From positions 5,146,001-5,210,000 of the forward strand of contig NZ_CP092427.2 of assembly GCF_022374875.2 (NCBI RefSeq): a stretch of 64,000 bases of DNA. The letters are read 5' to 3'. The notes beneath the pieces were generated by a model that saw nothing but the letters and a program-made list of their open reading frames with translations, had not been told where the DNA came from and did no database searches. The position numbers were made by a program, and so were the translations under genes. Positions 57,116 through 64,000 of this stretch are shown here, one piece after another. Position 1 is the first letter of the stretch. Every line of letters begins with the position of its first letter. This DNA is from Mycolicibacterium rufum. Lineage in GTDB: Bacteria; Actinomycetota; Actinomycetes; Mycobacteriales; Mycobacteriaceae.

Positions 57116-58549
57116 TCACAGCGGAATGTTCTTGTGGCGGCCCCGGCGTGCGGGGGCCTCTGCCAGCGCCTGCGTCAGCTTCGAACGGGTGTGGGCGGGA
57201 TCGATCTTCTCGTCCACCACGCCGATCTCGATCGCGGAATCCACACCGCCGGCGATCTTCTCGTGCTCGACGGCCAGCGCCTCGTGCAGCGCCTCGCGCT
57301 CCTCGGGCGCCGCGGCGGCCAGCTTCTTCTTGTGCAGGATGCCGACGGCGGCCTTGGCGCCCATGACGGCGACCTCGGCCTCAGGCCACGCGAACACCTT
57401 GGTGGCGTTGAGCGACCGTGAGTTCATCGCGATGTAGGCGCCGCCGTAGATCTTGCGGGTGACCAGCGTGACGCGCGGCACCGAGGATTCGCCGAACGCG
57501 TGCAGCAGCTTGGCGCCGCGACGGACCACGCCGCCCCACTCCTGGTCCACCCCGGGCAGGTAGCCCGGCACGTCGACCACCACGACCAGCGGGATGCCGA
57601 ACGCGTCGCACAGCCGCACGAAACGCGCCGACTTCTCGGCACTCTCGGAGTTCAGGCAGCCGCCCAGGCGCAGCGGGTTGTTGGCGATCACGCCGACGGT
57701 GCGCCCGGCCAACCGGCCCAGACCGACCACGATCGACGGGGCCCAGCGCGACTGGAACTCCTCGAACGGCACGCCCTCGTCCAACAGAGCTTCCACGAGC
57801 GGGTGCACATCGTAGGCACGCCGCGCCGACTCCGGCAGCAGCGCCTTGAGGTCCGTGTCACCGGCCTCGGCCTTGCTGCGGTCGAAATGGCCCTGCTGGC
57901 AGAACAATCCGACCAGACGGCGGCCACGCTCGTAGGCGTCGAGCTCATCGTCGGCGACGATGTGGCACACGCCGGACTTCTTGTGGTGCGCCTCGGGGCC
58001 GCCGAGGGAGACCATGTCGACGTCCTCGCCGGTGACACTGCGTACGACGTCAGGACCGGTGACGAACACCTTGCTGTCCGGGGCCATCACGATCACGTCG
58101 GTGAGCGCCGGGCCGTAGGCGGCGCCGCCGGCCGCGAAGCCGACCACCACCGAGATCTGCGGGATGTAGCCCGACGCGCGGATCATGGCCTCGAACACCA
58201 GCCCGACGGCGTGCAGCGCCTTGACGCCCTCGGCCAGCCGGGCGCCGCCGGAGTGCCAGATGCCCACGATCGGGCTCTGCTCGTCGATCGCGACGTCGTA
58301 GGCGTTGACGATGTGCGCGCAGCCCTCGACGCCCATCGCGCCGCCCATGACGGTGCCGTCGGTGCAGAAGGCGATCGTCCGCACGCCGTTGACGGTGCCC
58401 CCTGCGGCGAGCACACCGGACTTGTCGCGCTCGTGCAGCAGCTCCACGCTGCCGTCGTCGAAGAACGTCGAGAGACGCAGCAGCGGGTCGCGCGGATCGA
58501 GGGATTCGTTCACAGCGTCGGGGGCGGGGCGGTTCTCGATGGTCGTCAT
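57116..58549 (-). CDS. accD6: Acyl-CoA carboxylase beta subunit AccD6
   Basis: The 477-residue carboxyltransferase subunit of the acetyl/propionyl-CoA carboxylase contains GGTVNGVRTIAFCTDGTVMGGAMG-type elements near the N-terminus, oxyanion-site glycines GGARLAEGV and AAGGAAYGPAL, and VVDVPGYLPG (about residues 329-338). In mycobacteria AccD6 supplies malonyl-CoA for FAS-I/FAS-II. It is the last gene of the FAS-II operon; AGGAGAAG precedes the ATG. Confidence 0.95.
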   Translation of the reverse strand: MTTIENRPAPDAVNESLDPRDPLLRLSTFFDDGSVELLHERDKSGVLAAGGTVNGVRTIAFCTDGTVMGGAMGVEGCAHIVNAYDVAIDEQSPIVGIWHSGGARLAEGVKALHAVGLVFEAMIRASGYIPQISVVVGFAAGGAAYGPALTDVIVMAPDSKVFVTGPDVVRSVTGEDVDMVSLGGPEAHHKKSGVCHIVADDELDAYERGRRLVGLFCQQGHFDRSKAEAGDTDLKALLPESARRAYDVHPLVEALLDEGVPFEEFQSRWAPSIVVGLGRLAGRTVGVIANNPLRLGGCLNSESAEKSARFVRLCDAFGIPLVVVVDVPGYLPGVDQEWGGVVRRGAKLLHAFGESSVPRVTLVTRKIYGGAYIAMNSRSLNATKVFAWPEAEVAVMGAKAAVGILHKKKLAAAAPEEREALHEALAVEHEKIAGGVDSAIEIGVVDEKIDPAHTRSKLTQALAEAPARRGRHKNIPL

Positions 58550-58572
58550 GTCTTCTCCTGCGTTACGTGTCT

Positions 58573-59826
58573 CTAGGCTTTGCCGAAGGCGAGTGCGACG
58601 TTGTGCCCGCCGAATCCGAACGAATTGTTGATGGCGTATTCGTAGTTGCCCGGTCGTGGACCGCCCGCGACGACGTCGAGGTCGATCTCGGGATCCAGGT
58701 TCTTCAAGTTGAGTGTGGGGGGGATGACGCCGCTGCGCAGCGCCTGCACCGTGAGGATGGACTCCACCGCGCCGACGGCGCCGACGGAGTGGCCCAGCGC
58801 GGACTTGGGTGCGTAGACGGCGGGCCGGTGCCCGCGCATCGCGTTGTTGATGGCCCTGCCCTCGGCGACGTCGCCGACGCTGGTGCCGGTGGCATGCGCG
58901 TTGACGTGGTCGATGTCCGACGGCGCCAGCCCGGCCAGCTCGATGGCTCGCGACATCGCGTATCCGGCACGCTCGCCGTCGGGGTCGGGCGCCACCATGT
59001 GGTATCCGTCGGAGGTGATGCTCGCGCCCATCAGGCGTGCCAGGATCGTCGCGCCGCGGGCCTTGGCGTGTTCCTCGGTCTCGATGACCATCAGCGCCCC
59101 GGCCTCGCCGAACACGAAGCCGTCGCGGTCCTTGTCGAACGGGCGGCAGGCGCCGGCGGGATCGTCGTTGTTGGTCGACATGACGATGCGCATCTGCGCG
59201 AAGCCGGCGATCGGCACCGCCTCGATGCGCTGTTCCACGCCACCGCAGATCGCGATGTCGGCCTCACCGAGCACGATGTTGCGCCACGCCTGCGCGATGC
59301 CCTCCGACCCCGATGCGCACGCCGAGACCGGGGTGACGACCCCGGCCCGGGCGTGCCGTTCGAGCCCGACCACGGCCGACGGGCCGTTGGGCATGTACAT
59401 CTGCACCGACAGCGGGGACACGGCGGAGATGCCGTGGTCCCGCATGCCGTCGTAGGCGAACACCAGCGCCTCGGCGCCGCCGAGGCCGGTCCCGATCGAC
59501 ACCAGCATGCGGCTGGGGTCGACCTCGGGGGACCCGGCGTTCTCCCAGACACGACGCCCCAGCACGGTGGCCATCTTCTGGGGGTAGGACATCCGCCGGT
59601 TCTCGTCCTCGGTGAGGTCCCCGACGAACTCCTCCAGCAGATGGCCGCCGATGCGCACCGGCAGGTCGAACTCCTCGACAAACGGGTCCTCGAGTCGGCG
59701 GATGCCGCTCTTGCCCTCCAGCAGCGCCTTCCAGGTGCCGTCGGCATCGGTGGCGACGCTCGTCGTCATCGCCATACCGGTCACGACGACATCGGGAAGC
59801 CCGCTACCTGTTGTCGGCGAAGCCAT
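58573..59826 (-). CDS. kasB: Beta-ketoacyl-ACP synthase KasB
   Basis: The 417-residue condensing enzyme has Cys-His-His catalytic motifs: [12 protein letters not shown] (about residue 170), [12 protein letters not shown] (about 308-319) and [13 protein letters not shown] (about 340-352). KasB extends meromycolate chains to full length in FAS-II. It lies between kasA and accD6. An N-terminal extension is not present from this start. Confidence 0.95.
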   Translation of the reverse strand: MASPTTGSGLPDVVVTGMAMTTSVATDADGTWKALLEGKSGIRRLEDPFVEEFDLPVRIGGHLLEEFVGDLTEDENRRMSYPQKMATVLGRRVWENAGSPEVDPSRMLVSIGTGLGGAEALVFAYDGMRDHGISAVSPLSVQMYMPNGPSAVVGLERHARAGVVTPVSACASGSEGIAQAWRNIVLGEADIAICGGVEQRIEAVPIAGFAQMRIVMSTNNDDPAGACRPFDKDRDGFVFGEAGALMVIETEEHAKARGATILARLMGASITSDGYHMVAPDPDGERAGYAMSRAIELAGLAPSDIDHVNAHATGTSVGDVAEGRAINNAMRGHRPAVYAPKSALGHSVGAVGAVESILTVQALRSGVIPPTLNLKNLDPEIDLDVVAGGPRPGNYEYAINNSFGFGGHNVALAFGKA

Positions 59827-59876
59827 GCTGGGGCGCGTGTCCTTCCTGCTTCGTGTTCTGGCGGTACTCGCCGGTC

Positions 59877-61127
59877 CTAGTAGCGACCGAAGGCCAGAGC
59901 GACATTGTGGCCGCCGAAGCCGAACGAGTTGTTGATGGCGTAGCGGAAGTCGCCGTATCGAGGCTCACCCGCGACGACATCGAGATCGATCTCGGGGTCG
60001 GGCGTCTCGTAGTTCAGCGTCGGGGGGATGACACCGTCACGCAGCGCCATCACCGTCAACGCCGACTCCAGGGCACCCACCGCGCCGATCGAGTGGCCCA
60101 GCGCCGACTTCGGTGCGTACACCGCGGCGTGGTCCACACCGGCGACCCGGATCGCGTTCGCCTCGGCCACGTCACCGATCGAGGTGGCGGTGGCGTGGGC
60201 GTTGACGTGCTGGATGTCCTTGGCCTCCAGGCCTGCGGTCTCCATCGCACGCTTCATCGCCTGACCCGCGCGGGCACCGTCGGACGCGGGAGCCACCATG
60301 TGGAAGGCGTCGGACGTGATGCCCGCCCCCATCAGCCGGGCCAGCGGCGTGGCGCCGCGGGCCTTGGCGTGCTCCTCGGTCTCGATGATCATCATCGCGC
60401 CGGCCTCGCCGAACACGAAGCCGTCACGGTTCTTGTCGAACGGCCGCGACGCTCCCGCGGGATCGTCGTTGTTCGTCGACATGGCGCGCATCATCGAGAA
60501 CGCCGCGATGGGCAGCGCTTCGATGCCGCCCTCCACACCGCCGCAGACCGCGAAGTCCGCGTCGCCCATGACGATGGAACGCCACGCGTGGGCGATCGCC
60601 TCCGAACCCGACGAGCACGCCGACACCGGGGTGATGACCCCGGCGCGGGCGCCCAGTTCGAGTCCGGCGACGGCCGCCGCACCGTTCGGCATGATCATCT
60701 GCACGGCCAGCGGCGACACCTTGCGGGGGCCGCCCTCGTTCATCGCGTCGTAGGTCTCGACGATCTTCTCGCCGCCACCCAGACCGGTGCCGATGACCAC
60801 CGCGAACCGGTCGGGGTCGACCTCGGGCTTGCCCGCGCTCTCCCACAACCGGCCCGACAGCAGCTTCGACATGCGCTGCACGTAGGACATGCGGCGCATG
60901 TCGAGCCGGGACATGTGGCTGTCGACGTTGTCGACCAGGTGGCCACCGATACGCACCGGCAGGTCCCACTTGGTGACGAAGTCGTCCTCCAGAATCCGGA
61001 TGCCGCTTTCGCCCGCCAGCAGGCCCTTCCACGTGCTCTCGATGTCACCAGCGAGGGCCGTGGTGGCCTCGACGGCGGTCACCACGACGCTGGGGAAACC
61101 TCCGTTAGCAGTGGAAGGCCTGCTCAT
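59877..61127 (-). CDS. kasA: Beta-ketoacyl-ACP synthase KasA
   Basis: The 416-residue KAS has Cys171-like [24 protein letters not shown] (about residues 309-320) and [13 protein letters not shown] (about 341-353). KasA performs the initial elongation cycles of FAS-II and is the target of thiolactomycin. ATG at 61127 overlaps the acpM stop (ATGA). KasA and KasB here are close paralogues, as in other mycobacteria. Confidence 0.96.
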   Translation of the reverse strand: MSRPSTANGGFPSVVVTAVEATTALAGDIESTWKGLLAGESGIRILEDDFVTKWDLPVRIGGHLVDNVDSHMSRLDMRRMSYVQRMSKLLSGRLWESAGKPEVDPDRFAVVIGTGLGGGEKIVETYDAMNEGGPRKVSPLAVQMIMPNGAAAVAGLELGARAGVITPVSACSSGSEAIAHAWRSIVMGDADFAVCGGVEGGIEALPIAAFSMMRAMSTNNDDPAGASRPFDKNRDGFVFGEAGAMMIIETEEHAKARGATPLARLMGAGITSDAFHMVAPASDGARAGQAMKRAMETAGLEAKDIQHVNAHATATSIGDVAEANAIRVAGVDHAAVYAPKSALGHSIGAVGALESALTVMALRDGVIPPTLNYETPDPEIDLDVVAGEPRYGDFRYAINNSFGFGGHNVALAFGRY

Positions 61128-61420
61128 TCTGCAGCGAACTTCTCGCGCAGGGCCGCAGCGGCCTCGGGGTTCTCCTCTTCCAGCTTCTGGATGTAGGCGA
61201 CGACGTCACCGACGGTGCGCAGACCGGCGAGGTCCTCGTCGGGGATCTTCACGCCGTACTTGTCCTCGGTCTGCACGGCGATCTCGACCATCGACAGCGA
61301 GTCGATGTCCAGGTCGTCGACGAACGACTTCTCCGGAGTCACCTCGGACGGCTCGATGCCGGTGACCTCTTCGATGATCTCGGCGAGGCCGGCGATGATT
61401 TCTTCCTGACTGGCGGGCAC
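61124..61420 (-). CDS. acpM: Meromycolate extension acyl carrier protein AcpM
   Basis: The 98-residue acidic ACP carries the phosphopantetheine attachment site [12 protein letters not shown] (Ser near residue 41). It has the C-terminal extension ([18 protein letters not shown]) that distinguishes AcpM from the usual 77-80 residue ACP. It carries growing meromycolate chains for KasA/KasB. AAGGAGCCAC precedes the ATG. Confidence 0.96.
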   Translation of the reverse strand: MPASQEEIIAGLAEIIEEVTGIEPSEVTPEKSFVDDLDIDSLSMVEIAVQTEDKYGVKIPDEDLAGLRTVGDVVAYIQKLEEENPEAAAALREKFAAE

Positions 61421-61479
61421 AGTGGCTCCTTCTATTTATCGGGTGTTACCTGGTCGAACGAATGGGGGTCGTGCTCTCG

Positions 61480-62421
61480 TCACGGGGCGGCGCGCAGGGA
61501 TTCCGCGAGTCCATCCAGATCGGAGGGGGTCTTGATGGGATGGGTCGGGGTGCCTTTGAGCTCACGCTTGGCGATGCCGCTCAGGGTCCCGGCCGGGGGG
61601 AACTCGACCAGCGCGGTGGCGCCGAGTTCGCGCAGGGTGTCGGTGCACAGGTCCCAGCGCACCGGGCGGGTCATCTGGGCGACCAGCTTGGTCATCGCAT
61701 CGGCGGCCGAGGAGACCGGGCGGCCGTCGGCGTTCGACAGCAGCGTCACGGTGGGCTCCGACGGGGTGATCCGGCCGGCGACGGCGGCATACTCGTCGAG
61801 GGCCGGGGCCATGTAGCGGGTGTGGAACGCGCCCGCGGTCGCCAGGGGGCGGACCCGGGCGCGGGCCGGCGGATCCTCGGCGAGCTTCTCCAGGGCCGCG
61901 ATCGCGCCGGCGGCGACGATCTGCCCGGCCGCGTTGCGGTTGGCCGGAACCAGGTCAAGGGCGTCGAGCCGGGCGAGCACCTCCGCCTCGTCGCCGCCCA
62001 GCAGCGCCGACATGCCGGTGGGCTCGAGCGCGCAGGCCTTGGCCATCTCGCGGCCGCGGGTGGCGGCCAGGGAGACGGCCTCGTCGGCGCTGATGACGCC
62101 GGCGATCGCGTAGGCGGCGATCTCGCCGACCGAGTGGCCGGCCGCGACGATCTGCTCGGCGCCGGTCAGCACGCCGCGCTGGGTCAATTCCTCGAAGGCC
62201 AACAGGGTGGCGGCCACGACGAGGGGCTGGGTCACCGCGGTGTCGGTGATCTCCTCGGCGTCGGCGGTGGTGCCCAGGCGTGCCAGATCGAGCCCGCTGA
62301 TCTCGGACCACGATGCGATCCGCGTCGCGGCACCGGGAAGCTCCAGCCACTCGGCGAGCATGCCGGGAGTCTGGGAGCCCTGTCCGGGCGCGAGGAATGC
62401 AAGCACTGTCTTGTCAGGCAC
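61480..62421 (-). CDS. fabD: Malonyl-CoA:AcpM acyltransferase FabD
   Basis: The 313-residue acyltransferase has the N-terminal LAPGQGSQTPGM (about residues 10-21) and the nucleophile Ser in AAGHSVGEIAAY (about 93-104), followed by RG(R)EM and a C-terminal His in GAFHTRYM. It loads malonyl groups onto AcpM. GTG start at 62421. First gene of the FAS-II operon, downstream of the MabR-like operator. Confidence 0.95.
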   Translation of the reverse strand: MPDKTVLAFLAPGQGSQTPGMLAEWLELPGAATRIASWSEISGLDLARLGTTADAEEITDTAVTQPLVVAATLLAFEELTQRGVLTGAEQIVAAGHSVGEIAAYAIAGVISADEAVSLAATRGREMAKACALEPTGMSALLGGDEAEVLARLDALDLVPANRNAAGQIVAAGAIAALEKLAEDPPARARVRPLATAGAFHTRYMAPALDEYAAVAGRITPSEPTVTLLSNADGRPVSSAADAMTKLVAQMTRPVRWDLCTDTLRELGATALVEFPPAGTLSGIAKRELKGTPTHPIKTPSDLDGLAESLRAAP

Positions 62422-62484
62422 GTCTCTAAGAAAACATTGTGAAGACGGTTTTGCGCCGTGTAAGAGACTATGAACTCTTTCTTA

Positions 62485-62510
62485 GGTTTTTGTGGACTGC
62501 CCACAAAACC
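62485..62510. promoter_or_regulatory. MabR-like operator of the FAS-II operon
   Basis: GGTTTTTGTGG-actgc-CCACAAAACC is a near-perfect inverted repeat 64 bp upstream of fabD. It contains TTTTGT-N9-ACAAAA (62488-62508), the spacing I recall for the M. tuberculosis FAS-II operator bound by MabR. It lies between fabD and the mabR stop. Confidence 0.8.
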
Positions 62511-62549
62511 GCATGTGATGCGACTGCACCGAGACCCCGTCGCAATGTG

Positions 62550-63839
62550 TCACCTCGGCGAACGCCCCCCGGATGTGACCGATGCAACAGGGGTGACCTG
62601 CTCCGATCCGGCCCGTGACGACGGGCTGGGCTGGGCCGGGCGCCTCAGCCGACCCACCGTGGACGCGACCCGCAGCACGTAGGCGTCCCGCGGAACCGTG
62701 GCGTCACGGCCCGTGAAGTCGGCGATCCGTTTGAGCCGGTAGCGGACGGTATTTGGATGAACGAACAATTTGCGTGCGCACGCTTCGATCGCGCCACCGG
62801 AGTCCAGGTACGCATCGAGGGTCTCCATCAGCGTGGGTCCGGCGTCGGCGAGCGGCCGCATCACCTCCGCTTCCAGCGCTGCCGCGGCCGTCGCGTCACC
62901 GAGCAGCGCCCGCTCGGGGAGCAGTTCCCGCGCGGCCACCGGACGGGGGGCGCCCGCCCAGCCCGCGACCGCGTTCATCCCCGCGATGGCCTCGGTGGCG
63001 CTCAGGTGGGCCGCGCCCAGCGTCGGCGCCATCGGCCCGATCACCACAGGACCGTCCGCGAACACCGTCATCAGCTCCGACAGGAACCGGTCGGTGTGCG
63101 ACAACCCGCCGGAAACGACGGTCACCAGCCAGGTGCCGTGCACGTCCGCCAGGGCGGCCCGGCCGTTGCGTGCGGCGACGTCGTGCACGTCCTCACCTGT
63201 CAGGTCCATCCGGTCCGGGCGCGGCAGCCCGACGATCACCGTCGCCGCTGCGGTCGCGTCCCAGTTCAGGGCGGCGGCCTGGGACTGCAGATCCGGTCCG
63301 ATGTCGCCGCGCACCACGGCGTCGATCAGGTTCGCCTCCATCCGGGTGTCCCAGGCGCCGCGGGCCTCGGCCTGGTCGGCGTAGGCAGTGGCCGCCGCGA
63401 AGGCCAGGTCACGGCTGTAGCGCAGGATGCCGGCGGTCAGTGCGGTGAGCTGCTCCTCACTGCGCGCCAGCAGCGGAACGACCTCCTCGAAGAACTCCAT
63501 CGTCACGCGGACCATCTCCACGGACTGGCGCAGCGCGATGCGTCGGCGAAGGTCCTGCGGCACCACCTCGAACGCCTGCGCGGTGTAGCTGACGTCGCTG
63601 TCGGGATGGCGCATCCACTCCACGAAGTTCACCACCGCGGTCTGCACCACCAGCTGGACGCTGGCCCGCTGCGACGCCTCCAGGTCGGCGAAGAAGGGCA
63701 GCCGTTCGCCCAGCACCTGCACCGCCTCGGTGGCCAGCCGGCCCGAGTACTGACTGAGCCGGCGCAGCACCGAGTCGGGGACGTTCTCCAGCACCTCGAC
63801 GGTCGAGCGGGGCGGGATGAACCGATTGTTGTCGGCCAT
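62550..63839 (-). CDS. mabR: FAS-II regulator MabR (PucR-like, C-terminal HTH)
   Basis: The 429-residue protein has a central GGDEF-like/PucR domain and a C-terminal PucR-type helix-turn-helix (IEACARKLFVHPNTVRYRLK, about residues 359-378). This is the arrangement of Rv2242/MabR, which activates the FAS-II operon in response to long-chain acyl-CoA. ATG start at 63839. It lies upstream of fabD on the same strand, and the operator lies between them. Confidence 0.92.
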   Translation of the reverse strand: MADNNRFIPPRSTVEVLENVPDSVLRRLSQYSGRLATEAVQVLGERLPFFADLEASQRASVQLVVQTAVVNFVEWMRHPDSDVSYTAQAFEVVPQDLRRRIALRQSVEMVRVTMEFFEEVVPLLARSEEQLTALTAGILRYSRDLAFAAATAYADQAEARGAWDTRMEANLIDAVVRGDIGPDLQSQAAALNWDATAAATVIVGLPRPDRMDLTGEDVHDVAARNGRAALADVHGTWLVTVVSGGLSHTDRFLSELMTVFADGPVVIGPMAPTLGAAHLSATEAIAGMNAVAGWAGAPRPVAARELLPERALLGDATAAAALEAEVMRPLADAGPTLMETLDAYLDSGGAIEACARKLFVHPNTVRYRLKRIADFTGRDATVPRDAYVLRVASTVGRLRRPAQPSPSSRAGSEQVTPVASVTSGGRSPR

Positions 63840-64000
63840 CCCTAAAACCTACGCCTTCGTTTGGTGCACTTCTCCAACGGAGAGGCGTTGATACTGCGCC
63901 CAGGGCGGCGAAACCCGGGCGGTTCGCGCCGTCACCGCAGCCTCAACGGCACGCGGCTACCCGTCCGATGTCGCCGCTACGCGACTCCTGGATCGCTGGT
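63840..64000. promoter_or_regulatory. Upstream region of mabR
   Basis: Only 161 bp are visible. No gene is recognised. TTGGTGCACTTCTCCAA near 63861-63877 is an imperfect palindrome-like sequence that may be part of the mabR promoter. In M. tuberculosis aceE is the neighbour here. Confidence 0.4.

Noticed and set aside
1..64000. CRISPR arrays, rRNA genes, complete insertion sequences
   Set aside because: No regularly spaced repeats, rRNA-like sequence or transposase motifs were seen on either strand.

Overview
The window is high-GC actinobacterial DNA, and its gene content points to a mycobacterium, most likely a Mycolicibacterium-type environmental species. The strongest evidence is the right third. 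It carries mscR plus a metallo-beta-lactamase-fold gene, a winged-helix methyltransferase, a serine hydrolase, a DUF3145 gene, a lipid kinase, an FAD oxidase, a TetR regulator, glpD and the FAS-II cluster accD6-kasB-kasA-acpM-fabD-mabR. From memory this is the Mycobacterium tuberculosis Rv2242-Rv2260 neighbourhood in opposite orientation. Other mycobacterial traits are PGRS-like Gly-rich repeats, a DUF732-like secreted protein, an L,D-transpeptidase and many GTG starts with 4-bp stop/start overlaps.

Layout. 1-2068: a gene-poor accessory tail with a partial CDS end, a short ORF, a decayed pseudogene, a membrane/coiled-coil hypothetical protein and, at about 2000-2042, the 3' part of a tRNA gene, probably one attachment end of an integrated element lying to the left. 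2069-4575: SDR, then MFS transporter plus ChrB-N protein. 4670-11589: a metal (probably copper) module with tandem CsoR-type operators, CopZ-like chaperone, CopB-type P1B ATPase, His-rich membrane protein, Met/His-rich DUF305 lipoprotein, two-component system, SHOCT protein and DedA. A 17-bp motif is repeated upstream of both the DUF305 gene and the regulator. 11596-20847: cell-envelope and secreted proteins, namely an L,D-transpeptidase, a PGRS-GH5 hydrolase and a lipoprotein/S53-protease/zinc-ribbon membrane protein/anchored protein cluster.

20855-29139: DUF427, POT peptide transporter, PhoD phosphatase, aldo/keto reductase, an 858-aa M4-type secreted protease and an alpha/beta hydrolase. 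29189-35820: azlCD, then a catabolic block with a Rieske oxygenase, a NAD(P)-binding oxidoreductase, a small conserved protein, a P450, two TetR regulators and an SDR. 35851-40845: a four-gene oligopeptide ABC importer. 40945-45385: secreted protein, DUF4185 protein and second oxidoreductase paralogue in a tightly coupled operon, a SABATH-like methyltransferase and a membrane protein.

45379-63839: the conserved mycobacterial block. The mycothiol-dependent dehydrogenase and its MBL-fold partner handle formaldehyde or nitrosothiol detoxification. An ADPS-like FAD oxidase with a diacylglycerol-kinase-like enzyme faces a TetR-glpD operon, suggesting glycerolipid metabolism. The FAS-II operon elongates meromycolate precursors and is preceded by an inverted repeat that fits the MabR operator. 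All family calls come from reading translations by eye; no database search was run.
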